Shown in pieces: positions 50,920-61,871 of a stretch of 64,000 bases of DNA. The notes below the pieces were generated by a model. That model was not told the origin of the DNA and made no database searches. It saw nothing but the letters and a program-made list of their open reading frames with translations. The translations under genes and the position numbers were made by a program. This DNA is from Bugulina stolonifera. Lineage: Eukaryota; Bryozoa; Gymnolaemata; Cheilostomatida; Bugulidae. The stretch lies in the NCBI GenBank assembly GCA_935421135.1, contig OW285197.1, positions 10,257,223 through 10,321,222 on the forward strand, read 5' to 3'. Numbering within the stretch: position 1 is the first letter of the stretch; the number at the start of each line of letters is the position of its first letter.

Positions 50920-51105
50920 TACATATAGGCCTAAAGATATAACATGACCCAGTTAGTATGACCTAGTATTCAGCATGACACAGTATAAGGCACAGTACAA
51001 TACTATCTTTCTAAGTAATGATAGCTGGTTTCAGTAGATTGAGCAGCTGCCTCATGCTGAAGAAATATGAGCTGTACTTACTCACATCATGATCACCACC
51101 CCCAG
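50920..51105. repeat. Direct repeat, right copy
   Basis: This diverged copy of 49060-49290, in the same orientation, lacks most of the GACACAG expansion. The two copies bracket the 335-bp tandem array. Confidence 0.65.
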
Positions 51106-51246
51106 TACACACTTGGACCATAAGCAGTGTTCTTTAGTAGACAGGGTGTTATTGTGATGAAACGCCGTAGTTTCACCCATTGGGATTACATGTAGGTTTA
51201 TGGTGTTTATTATGTGAGTCAGCCAAATATTTAGTGACAATCTGGA

Positions 51247-51301
51247 GGAAATATGGAGCCTTTAGTAAAGTGGGAGCAGCTGCTAAAGGCTCCCTATTTC
51301 C
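51247..51301. repeat. 19-bp inverted repeat
   Basis: GGAAATATGGAGCCTTTAG and CTAAAGGCTCCCTATTTCC pair with one mismatch across a 17-base loop. Nothing around it looks coding. Confidence 0.65.
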
Positions 51302-51594
51302 TAGGGTTTCAAAACCTGGAGTATCCAGTGAGACTTGGCCAGTATGATTGCCAAGTTACGTCCAAAGCATCATTGAAAAGTAAGTCAGTCAAGTATCGGC
51401 AAGAGGACACAACTCTGCTTACAGTAGCACAAATGCGACAAAACTAAATAAGAGAGGCTGCATTGAATATACATGACATGTAAACCACACGTAGTAACCC
51501 CTTTAATGTAAGATAGAATCAATAACTATAGTTCTCCATAGTGCATGTAATATGGTAATAAAAGGTTGTCTAGTTGAATTATTGGGATAAAATA

Positions 51595-51600
51595 TTTATT
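51595..51600 (-). terminator. Polyadenylation signal AATAAA of PIN1
   Basis: On the minus strand, the hexamer lies about 207 bases after the PIN1 stop codon. Confidence 0.5.
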
Positions 51601-51806
51601 GAGTTTTGAAACAAAAAAATAACAGCTGAGATATTTTATGACAAAACTATGGTATGAATGATGTTATTGGCTATGAGGAAAGTATGGAGAGATGTTATTG
51701 GCCGGAGTGATTTGTGTAGCTATGGTAACGAGAATAATAATTGAGAGAGTAGGTGAATAGTTAGTGGCAAGTTGTTGCTTGGTTTGGTTGAAGGTTGTGT
51801 AGAATA

Positions 51807-54800
51807 TTATGCTGTCCTTTTGATGATGTGGACTCCAGAGTCTGTGTCCACAACTCCACTCAGCGCTCCTACCTACAACCAATCGTATGCATCCATGACA
51901 TGAAACCAGCTAATTACACGCATCCATGACATGAAACCAGCCAATTACACGTATCCATGACATGAAACCAGCCAATTACACGCATCCATGACATGAAACC
52001 AGCCAATTACACGCATCCATGACATGAAACCAGCCAACCGAATGCATTCATGGCACAAACCAGCCAATCATATGCATTCATGGCATGAAACTAGCCAATC
52101 ATATGTATCCATGACATGAAATAAGTCAACCAGCTAACAGAATATAAACCAACCAACCGTGGCTAAACTATTTGCAAGAGTGTCTTCTCTAAGTTTGAAA
52201 AGAAAAAGACTTGAAAGAAATTAAAATTTTGGTTTGCCACAATTCAATAGCTGATTGTGCAGATGTATGGCAGAACATTTCAGGTTTGTAGTAGACTAAA
52301 ATGCTGTCCGTAGACATTTCCATTGTAGAAACCGATAGCAGTAAGGTCAGTCTCCACTGACTATGCTACTAACAATATTCTGTAAATGATCACAGATGAA
52401 ATTACACCAAACAACCCTAGTACAATAATGTACATGCATATAGTAAGTGTAGAGTAAGTAGTACTTACCTCTAAGGCAAAAGCAGCCGTTTCAAAAGCCC
52501 TTTGCATCTGACCTTTACCAAACGGCCCAAGGTCACCACCTCTCTTGGCCGAAGAACAATCACTAAATTTAGAAGCCAACTCCTCAAATGTGGCTGTACC
52601 TTCCTCAATCTGTTTGCGATAGGCTACAATCCAATATGGACGTTAGCACATTCCACGACAATTAATTATGTTGAGATTATGTTTGCTTTGAAAATAATAT
52701 AATTATTACAGTCTTAGACATTGACCAACTAATATCCCATTATATATCACTGTGTTGAATTACATCAGTGGAACAGAAGAAAGTATCATAAATGATAAGC
52801 CTGTCTGTAACCAATGTGCAAGCAATATACAGCAGTAAGAGTGTCTACAAGCTGCATATCAGCTTCAGCCTATAATATAGAATAACAGAGCACTTGAAAT
52901 TTGTGTTCATTAGAAGGCCCACTAGGTTTGGATCACGGCTGCAGATTTCAGCTTCTACATCTAGCCTACCCTACTGTGTGCAAGTAAATTGTTTAATGTT
53001 ATGAAAACCAGACGAGCGAGGTGGACATTAGTATCACAGCATTGGGAATTTCAAAATAATGCAACTCCTGGTTAAAGCTTGATACATTGGTCATCATCTA
53101 ACTACAAGTAACTGCTGTAGTGACCTTTGGCTTGACGGTGACCAATCATATCACAGATTACTCAACATTGACCAATAGGATGGAAGCAATGGTAAGCTAC
53201 TCACAATTCAATAGTTCGATGGCCTCGTCTTTACTCCTAGTAATTGTCTCCTCTCTCCAGCTGGATGGACGGCGACTGTTCGCATGTTTCACTAAGAGGT
53301 GGGAGCATTGTACCTGTGTAGGGAATATACAGTATATATAATATATATGCTGTGTAGGGAATATACAGTACAATATATATGCTGTGTAGGGAATATACAG
53401 TACCTCTATTATTTATATGCTGTGTAGGAAATATACAGTACTATATTTATGCGCTGTGTAGGGAATACAGAGTACTATTTATACACTGTGTAGAGGATAT
53501 ACAGTACTATTATATATACAATGTGTAGGGAATATATATTTGGCCTAGTATGATTTATACGCTGCAGTTAGACTACGTGACTGGAGTCTACATACACTGT
53601 AACTGCATACCATACACTATGATCTTGCATCACTCCGTAAAAGAATGTTATATACACATAGACATAACCTGGTTTCTGTTGAACTACGATAATAATGTGG
53701 CCATTTTGAGCACTTGTTACTACTTGCCGAAAATACTGCTTGACAATGACATAAACACACATGATGACATTGTTCAAACTTGTTGCTAAACAGCCAGTTG
53801 TAAACTACCATACAGCATACAAAGAGTCCTTTAACATCGTTTAGAACACAACACAAACTTTGAGAAAAACAAGATTCAACAGATGAAGCAGCAACTACCA
53901 CCAGTTTCCAATTGCCATCAATAGATCTAAGTTCCTTTGTCAATAATTGGTTCATTCAACTGATTGAAATGTCTCACAAACAGCTAATATGTAATCACAG
54001 TTCCATTTACCAAGTTGTTTCACCACTAGGAGCTAAGCTACCCTACCTGGTCTGAAGCCATGTTGATTGATCCTTGCTGATGGCCGACTATAACAACTGT
54101 GAATACAACTAGTGTCTTGAATCACCCAGTGCAGTCTACACTATAAGCCAGTATGTACACAAGTAAAGCCAACAAAAGCTTTCAACTCACTCAAGTAGCT
54201 GAACAAATAGATGTGTCAACATCCCCTAATTTATATAACCACAAATATAGAGATGGGTGATAGATAGGTTGTGTTAATTTGACCATGAAAAATATTGTGG
54301 TTTACCAGCTAGTAGTAGCCAGTAGCACTAGTAAGGAAATCACATGAGACGGTGAGACTATGCAATAGTCTGACTCCCCCTTTATTTCACATAAAGGGGT
54401 TTGACCATACCTATTACCAGTGACATTAATTTGTTTTGAAAGGAAATTAATTTATGAGCAGCCAGGGACTTGATTCTACATATTATGTAAAAACAACCAA
54501 CAGGATTTTAACAGGGCTGTCCCCCTAGCACAGTGGCCACCAGTGGCACCAACTGTTCCATTTTCATTTCATGTTTCTGCACTTGGAGATGACCAAACTT
54601 GTCTATGTAAACATCGGCACTGATAAACCTAGCTGCTGTTTATAAAATTGTCTATTCCTGGTCAAACTTTTGATGTAGTTTTACTTCAAGCATAAATCAA
54701 ACCAGAGAGGACAACTCCTATTACAACAAATATCACTGTGGTTATAATATCTATCAGAGTGACTGATTGATCTATGCATTGATGGCTACACCACCTACAA

Positions 54801-57800
54801 CTGTTGTATGACATTGTGTGTTATTGTATCTTGTACAGGCCTTATGCTTCTATTAGGTCACAAAGTATGACATTACTAAATAAAATGACATCATCATGCC
54901 CTTGACCCTTACCTTTACACGCATAAGTGACCTCTAAAATAATGAAAATATACTTTGAATGGATTTTTGTATGATATTCAGTGAGGAAATAACTCCAAGA
55001 TACTCAAAGAAACCTTACTGTGCGTGCCTAGTGGCTGGGTTAGAAGTTGTCCTCTCTCCAAATGGTAAAGAATAGAAAACTCCAACTTCATCAGTAACTA
55101 TGAAATTGAAGCACTACTCTGAACTACTAGGGACTGTACTTCTACCGTAGCCTAAATTCCTAATAGTATGAACACCTGAAACTATTCAGGGATGAACTTG
55201 AGCTGATGACCACATGCTATCTTGAATGCGCACATGAACAACAAGAATAAAATTAGACATTGACCAACAGTATATATTATGAAGTTAGTAATGTTACCCT
55301 TTCTGAACTCGGCTGGGCTGGCTCAGTCGGTCGTTCCCACATGCTCTCCTTTGTATACGTGTTGACATAGTATTGTTTACCTGCAAGTATATTAAACACA
55401 CAAATAGAATACGTCAGCAATATCAATGTATTTAGTTTTTAATTAAATATTGCAGATCTGGTGTCATTGTGTAGGACGAAGGAAGGACTACGTCTACTGG
55501 GAAGTACTTAATAAAATAGCGAGTCAGACAGACAGGAGTACCTGATGTCTATATTATGGGCAATGTTGTCTATAGGTCAAGTCATAAAAGCAGATGTCGC
55601 AACCATTGATTGATTATCAATATTTAGTCACCAGTCGTAGTCCTTCTAAGCAAACTAATTACGATGTACTAGTGTAATACAATGTACTAGTGTAATACGA
55701 TATACTAGTGTAATACGATGTACTAGTGTAATACGATGTACTAGTGTAATACAATGTACTAGTGTAATACGATGTACTAGTGTAATAGGATGTACTAGTG
55801 TAATAGGATGTACTAGTGTAATAGGATGTACTAGTGTAATACGATGTACTAGAGTGTAATACGATGTACTAGTGTAATACGATGTACTAGTGTAATAGGA
55901 TATACTAGTGTAATACGATGTACTAGTGTAATACGATGTACTAGTGTAATACGATGTACTAGTGTAATAGGATGTACTAGTGTAATAGGATGTACTAGTG
56001 TAATAGGATGTACTAGTGTAATAGGATGTACTAGTGTAATACGATGTACTAGTGTAATACGATGTACTAGTGTAATACGATGTACTAGTGTAATACGAAG
56101 CCTTCATTGGACCGGAAAACTACATATATTTAAAATTTCAATGCCTAGGCTAATCTGGAGTTCAAATATGCACAATTTCCTCACTGTTGATTCGATTTGA
56201 CTACTTATATCTTTTGTCAGAAAACATGACAAACTTGTGATAAGTTTTCCATTGATTTATACAAATAATTCCCAATTTCCAGAAATAAGAATTGTGTAAA
56301 ACTGAAACAATAAAAGAATAGAAACTAAGCAAATGTGCATACATTAGGCTTCCCTCCATTGTCTATTTGTTACAAATCAATAGAATTTATTGCACATGTA
56401 ACTTAGCAAACACAACTACAGTAAATGACCATTATATTATTAAATAATACACTGGAATTACTATTGATTAACACTATTCTTAATGATAATATTTGTTTTG
56501 TTTTTGTGGTGAAACACAATAGCAATGTCTATGTGCCACAAATCGACAGACTAGAAGAAAGTAATTTCTTAGAAAAATTCCATCGGACGTGATTTTGGTT
56601 CTGATCATCTAGCAGAGGTCAGCTTACAGAGTGAGGTAACTGACCCTCTAAAAATCAAGCAAGCTGACAATAACCAGTGTTAACTAACCACTCTCACCAG
56701 GTCAATCGCTCAGCACTACTAGCGAGTTGCTCTGTCATTTTAACTCAATAATGGGTTTGTGTCTTAGAATGATACAGCAGGTACGAGAGCAGCCAATTAT
56801 TCTCTAGGGTAGTGCTTTACCTAATAAGGAACAAACGATGAATAGACCAATGAAAAATCATGAACTCTGAACTTCGACACTGAAAACCAACGAGTGAGAA
56901 AAAAATCGGGGCAACCTGATATTAATGAGGGAAGGGTGTATAAAATGCAGTAAAACAGAAAAGTTCAACTTGGACAATAATTGAGATAGGTTGCTCGGCT
57001 GTTTAGGAAAAAATTCGGGCTAAATTTCCTTGCAAAATAAAATCTCAACATGAAAACTAAACAAGTGATTGGACACATAATCTACTGCCAATAATAAATA
57101 ATAATAATAATGTAAGTTAAAATATAATAGCCTAGACTAATCAGCCTAGTATCATATAGACAACTCTACCAACTACGATGCTTTACAGACAAACATATTT
57201 ACAATTTGTTTCAATTTTGTTTTGGATATTTTTTCAGTTAAATTCAGATAAAATTATTAATTCAATTTGTGCAATTATTAGCTTACACTAAGCTCGCATC
57301 GACTGTCGCTGGACTAATATATCGGCCTATGCTATATTGTTATTTAATTGCAATTTTAGACACTTCAAACACAACACATGACACAATACAAGGAATGTGG
57401 ACTTGAATTACAAAATTACAGTCCTTCAACTATACTAACGATCCATATATTACGATTCTGAACAGGAAGAGCAGGTCCACACAAATAGTCTCCAAGAAAG
57501 TTGACTAATTAAAAATAAGTATTATGGAATTTTAAAAGTAAAATATAAACTCTAAATTCTACACAAACACCTATTTGAAACTTTTATTTTTGTACCCATT
57601 TATTTTGCTTAGAAATAATATATTTATGTCAAGCAGAGTGTAAAGGTTTTAGAGCTACATATGTATATAGTTTGACATAGTTTAAAACAATTACCAGTTA
57701 TGTTGTTTGTTTTGCCTGTAATTTTTGCACTCTTTTTAATTGTTTAAAAAAGTAAAGGAATGGTTTTTACATCTAGTGGTACAGCTACTTTCAGTAGTTA

Positions 57801-58765
57801 CCATTTTTGAACAATGCTCCCCTTGAACAAGTAGATACCATTAAGTATCTTGATGTTTATTTAAATTCCAAGCTTAATAATAAGACTTTCACACAGACTA
57901 GTAGGCTATGTCCTTAGTAAAGTATCTTCCCTGTTGAGATTGGTATGCACTGTTGGATGCTCAATCTAAATCTAAGGTGGGTGGCCTATTTGCTACCTTA
58001 CCCATTAGTTCTTGAATTTGGTGGTGAAGTATGGGATCTTTATTTTAAACATCTCACAAATAGGGAAGAACTTTTGCAGAATAGAGTCATTAAATTTATC
58101 TTCAATCTGAAGGGACGGGATGCATCGAACAGTGGGATACGAAAAGAGTGTAAAATTCAGTCAACAAAAAAGAGGTGCCAGTCTTCTAGCATATAAGAGC
58201 AGACTAAAGAAAACATGTTTCGTATTAATTTTCATCATTAAAATATTAGCCCACACAAATATTTCTTATAAGTGAAAAACAGTAGCCAAGACTGAGACTG
58301 GTCCATCATTATGATTGCATTGTGCATGTAGCCTATTTGACTTTGCACTGAAACATTGTGACCGTTAATTATCATTAAATGGCAAAGGTAATGATAGTCA
58401 TAATCATAGTGAGATAACAAAAGAGTAAGACTGAAAATTAAAAATAAAACTCATCTTCATCGATTTTCAATTTAAAATTAACCAGGCCATGTCTAATTCA
58501 TTTTAATTATTATAAATTTACCAGTTGAGCGACTGGTTTTCTCCTCCCATCCTTCTGGCAGCGGCGGAGTTCCATCAGCATTTGGAGCTGGTTGCTCAGA
58601 AGAACCTGATACTTTTTGCTCACTTGCTTTCTTATCTACAGCAGAATCACTACCCTTCTTTTCTACAGCTGAGTCACTGGCTTTTTTATCAACTTCTGTA
58701 CCACTTCCTTTTTTAACAGAAGAGTTACTGGCTTTCTTTTCTGCATCTACCTTCGTATCACTCAT
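51807..58765 (-). CDS. PIN1: Peptidyl-prolyl cis-trans isomerase PIN1, 5 exons, 218 aa
   Basis: Minus-strand exons in transcript order: 58765-58522, 55380-55298, 53313-53205, 52623-52469, 51872-51807; all in phase. Residues about 69-100 are a WW domain ([14 protein letters not shown], then YY at 85-86 and W96). Residues 110-218 are the parvulin isomerase domain, with catalytic and phosphate-binding residues equivalent to human H59, K63, R68/R69, C113 and H157 seen as H114, K118, R123/R124, C168 and H212. PIN1 binds and isomerises phospho-Ser/Thr-Pro bonds, mainly in the nucleus. Unlike the 163 aa human protein, this one has an N-terminal extension of about 65 residues made of [12 protein letters not shown] repeats, before a short proline-rich lead into the WW domain. 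The introns contain three minisatellites and a LINE fragment. The gene converges on the scaffold gene. Confidence 0.96.
51880..52125. repeat. 31-bp minisatellite, about 7 units, in PIN1 intron 4
   Basis: The unit contains CATCCATGACATGAAACCAG then CCAATTACACG; the right-hand units are more diverged. Confidence 0.85.
53314..53545. repeat. Minisatellite beginning at the PIN1 exon 3 acceptor
   Basis: Seven units share CTGTGTAGGGAATATACAG on the plus strand, with AT-rich spacers. On the coding strand each reads CTGTATATTCCCTACACAG, a pyrimidine tract plus CAG; the first copy is the real acceptor. Confidence 0.85.
55661..56098. repeat. 18-bp minisatellite, about 24 units, in PIN1 intron 1
   Basis: The unit is ACGATGTACTAGTGTAAT with acg/agg variation and one 2-base slip near 55852. 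It creates a false 150-codon ORF on the minus strand. Confidence 0.95.
57780..58196 (+). pseudogene. Decayed non-LTR retrotransposon (LINE) reverse-transcriptase fragment
   Basis: In three broken plus-strand frames, conceptual translation gives [17 protein letters not shown], then [14 protein letters not shown], then [14 protein letters not shown] and [19 protein letters not shown]. This order is typical of the thumb end of jockey/CR1-like reverse transcriptases (IKYLGVxLDxKL, then YGGEVWG, then LQKRAIRxI). Stops and frameshifts show it is dead. It lies in PIN1 intron 1 on the opposite strand. Confidence 0.7.
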
Positions 58766-59632
58766 TTTGGTGCTGTTTTGACATCAATAATACAGTGCAC
58801 TGAATCAAAACAATTTACAACCACTCAGAAGAAATATTTCAAATTTTCAGAATTTTTACTGAGTGCATTGAACTCTCTACGCAATCCTCCACAAAAGCAT
58901 TGTAATTACAAAAGAGAGCAATGCGGTGAAACTAGCTGTCACATCATTGGTTAATCTAATCATTGATGATTACTTTACAGATTCTATCTTGGGAGTTGCC
59001 CCCTCAATACAAAGTGGAAAGACAACTCTGAATTGGTTGCCATGTGCGCTCTCACAAGTTTGTATTTCTGAGGAATAAGGAGGTATTTATTTCCCATAAT
59101 AATGAACAATGATCTGATTAATGATCTGAGCACATTAAGAGCACACTAACGGATGTGTCAGAGGGTGGAGAGTGGTCTACAGACAATAGGAACTAAAGCT
59201 AAGAGGCTACTAGCTAAAATCTACCATGCAGATTTGTATAAGTGTAATAGAAGTGGCTTTGTCGAATGCTCAGGAACAACTGACTGTTACAGAAACACTA
59301 ATAATACAAAAATGTACATGATTCAAAATATGCAAACAAATATGACTAAAAGTCACAATAAATTATACAGATATAGAGAAAAATATAGTAAAGACAATAT
59401 TATTATTACATTATTTAGGCAAAACGACAGCTAATTGATCTATTCTAGAGGGTCAGACCTCGGTCCTTGTGGAGGGGGGGGGGGGGGAGGTGTTTAAGAG
59501 AGTTTGCTGGCTCACAGTAATATACATGTACACAAGTTTGTAAGTATGTACTTACCAGGAAGTTATCTACTCTTACCAACTGTGATAGTCTGCATGACTA
59601 CTACAATATTGGAAGCAAGAAAGAAGTTTGGT

Positions 59633-59674
59633 TTTGTTTGTTTGTTTGTTTGTTTGTTTGTTTGTTTGTTTGTT
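59633..59674. repeat. TTTG microsatellite
   Basis: About ten consecutive tttg units. Confidence 0.9.
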
Positions 59675-59768
59675 TTGCTCAGATGAAAAAACAGTAAAGA
59701 ATTAGGCTACTATTAGAATGACTATAATCAAGGCTTTGTCAATAAAATATTGTACTGTTTTTGAGTGC

Positions 59769-60218
59769 TGTTACATACGAGAGCCGAGGGCTACAAGTAT
59801 GGGAAGGGCTTGGAAGGTGGTAGAGGCCGACCAAGTGTACCTTCTGCTCATTACATAAAAGAGTGAACAGTTATATGTGCTCTTTATAGGTGTATTGTAA
59901 GTTATATCAGACGTAGGCCGATGCCGAGACTCATTGGACCGACGTAGGTTATGTAGAGTTTATACTCCGAGGGAGTGTAGAGAAAGATTGTCTAGCCTTG
60001 AGATCTTAAGCTCGACGCTAGGTTCATTAGAACCCGGGATCGGCCTAAGCCTAAGGGGTGGATAGAGATATGCTTAGCCTAGGATGAGGTAAACTCGAGC
60101 GTACTAAATCCAAAGGATTCTCAGGTGGAGTTACCCGCCTAAAGAGTAAGCCTCTGTAGGTTTGAGTTAGGAGATGTTGATTTATTCAAGCGCAATCAAC
60201 AACTGACTAAACATAACA
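59769..60218. mobile_element. Candidate solo LTR, 450 bp
   Basis: The block starts TGTTACAT and ends ACATAACA, the TG...CA termini with short inverted ends typical of Ty3/gypsy-type LTRs. Its flanks are agtgc on the left and aatgc on the right, a possible 5-base target duplication with one mismatch. Its base composition is richer in GC than its surroundings. No internal coding region or second LTR is in the window. Confidence 0.4.
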
Positions 60219-60264
60219 AATGCACTGCCTTATACACTATAACAACTTCCGGCCAAAAGAGTCC

Positions 60265-60335
60265 GACATGGTATCGGCCGGCCGACATGGTATCGGCCGG
60301 CCGACATGGTATCGGCCGGCCGACATGGTATCGGG
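60265..60335. repeat. GC-rich 19-bp tandem repeat, 3.7 units
   Basis: The unit is GACATGGTATCGGCCGGCC; the CGGCCGGCCG at each junction is palindromic. Copies are identical, so the array is recent. Confidence 0.9.
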
Positions 60336-60467
60336 TGTGGAACTGATGCAACAACATGGATGGTTCCGCCATATTTTTACTATGTACCACCTTTCCACTA
60401 GTATTTTCTAAGCTATAGCCATGTTGTATTGTAATCATTAATTCCCTTATTTCATTTTACATTGTAG

Positions 60468-60826
60468 CTGGCTTGCCAGGAGCAGCCACCAATCATGAAC
60501 AAGGTAAAATCTAGACATGCAAATTTGTGTTACTGAAGTTAATATATAAAGATACAAATAACTAAATATTGCACAACCACCAGGTTTTTTGACAACACTG
60601 CATTGTGTTTAGGTATGTTTAACATATAATTTTAATTGCTGATCAAAATAGGTGTGTGAGCAGTCAAGTTCAAGTGTTTTACAGCAACTGTTTCTGTTTG
60701 AGGTCAATTACTTGGGAAAGGAAGCTTTGGCTCTGTCTATAGCATACATGATCACATCTGTAATACTGTAATGCTGTGAAAAAGATTAAACTGTGGACTG
60801 AAGGCAGTAATGAGGCTGTAGACAAG
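60468..60826 (+). pseudogene. Frameshifted MEKK-type kinase exon relic
   Basis: Two exon-like pieces, 60468-60503 and 60703-60826, have good splice sites and join in phase (GLPGAATNHEQ then GQLLGKGSFGSVYSIHDH). The second holds a kinase glycine loop GKGSFGSV, and in another frame AVKKIKLWTEGSNEAVDK, which carries the VAIK-type lysine. The frame changes between them near 60770, so the exon is broken by a small insertion or deletion. The 5' splice phase and GQ..G.GSFG start match the first visible exon of the minus-strand kinase at 63961, so this is an inverted paralogous copy. No later kinase exon follows on this strand. Confidence 0.6.
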
Positions 60827-61871
60827 GTAATCAGTCGCAGTGCAAGAGTCATATGCTAAATCACAAGTTTACAATCTTATTTAGGGTAGTTATAGTCTTG
60901 ATCGCAAATTAACTCAAACAACACTCTCTGTCCAGCGATTTATGTTTGCTTACATTGTCTCTGTTCTCAATAGTACTGCACAGTACAGCGGAGTACAGCA
61001 GAGCGGAGCAATGCTATCTCAGATTTCTCCGCTTCTGCGCCTAACCTGTCAAGTCTCAGACACATGGACTTGAGCTATCGATCACCATCATTGTGCCCAG
61101 CCTCAGAGTCATTTTAGACTCTGATTTCTACCATTTCTTGTTCCTGGAGTGCAATACAGCAGCTTTTTCAAATTATTTAAAAACACTGGTGTCCCCAATT
61201 TTTCAGTCCCGCTACTCATATCTGTCACCTTAGCCTGGGAAAAGTTGAGAAGATTCCATATTTGTTTGGGGGTTGGCAGTGTTGATGCTGTGGGTGCCAA
61301 TATCCCAGTTGAAAATGATGGAGTCTCCTGCAAAATCAGAGAACTTTGCATGTGTGAATCTGCTGGCAATGCTGTTAAAACTGGGCTTTTCATCCAAGCT
61401 GCGGACTGTCGAAATAAAAATTGCATGCCTGTGTGTATTGTTGTGCCCTGAGCCTACACTACTTCCCAAATGATGTTCCTCGTCCTCTATGTGTGCTGTG
61501 CTGTTTGGCTGGCATCCCCACAGGCCTTTGCCCTCTAGCGGCTACCTGGTATGTTGTTCAGCTGCGCCTCAGCTACCCACAACAGCTAACACAACAGCAC
61601 AACAGTATTATCATTTCTACCAAGCATTGCCATCTGCCATAGGTTGAGATTTATTCAATTGCTGACATGCATGTACATTTAATATATAAAGACTAAAATA
61701 ATGCAATATTGTCCATCTGCTAAGCATAGCAATTATCATTTTAATCGCATCGGGATTCAGAACTAGAGAGAAGAATAACATGGAAACTACCAGAAGACAC
61801 TGGTCAGATTAAAGATCCGGTGTCTGGTAATAAACAGCTTCCATCTAAACACTGACGTAATTAGTAACTAT
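60827..61871. other. Spacer with overlapping open frames on both strands
   Basis: From 61109 to 61469 both strands are open for 79-105 codons, and the stretch is less AT-rich than its surroundings. No domain is recognisable. It could be an old transposon or gene remnant. No functional feature is supported. Confidence 0.35.

Larger units (their letters stand above)
48011..51806. other. Convergent intergenic region rich in hairpins and duplications
   Basis: It lies between the 3' ends of the scaffold gene (+) and PIN1 (-). No coding exon is supported. It holds hairpins at 48076 and 48533, a tandem array at 49347-50195 and direct repeats flanking that array. AATAAA at 48802-48807 (+) is a possible, distant polyadenylation signal for the scaffold gene. 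A 64-codon frame at 51253-51447 overlaps a hairpin and is not convincing. Confidence 0.55.
58766..60467. other. PIN1 upstream region and intergenic repeats
   Basis: No gene is supported. A 93-codon open frame at 59153-59434 shows no domain. The region holds a poly-G run near 59474-59487, a TTTG microsatellite at 59633-59674, a candidate solo LTR and a GC-rich 19-bp array. The PIN1 promoter should lie just right of 58765, but I see no clear core element. Confidence 0.5.

Noticed and set aside
51253..51447. 64-codon ORF near the PIN1 3' end
   Set aside because: It overlaps a hairpin, has no partners and shows no domain.
55655..56107. 150-codon minus-strand ORF of TSTSYY repeats
   Set aside because: It is the 18-bp minisatellite read in frame, inside a PIN1 intron.
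59153..59434. 93-codon ORF upstream of PIN1
   Set aside because: No recognisable domain, no splice partners and AT-rich composition.
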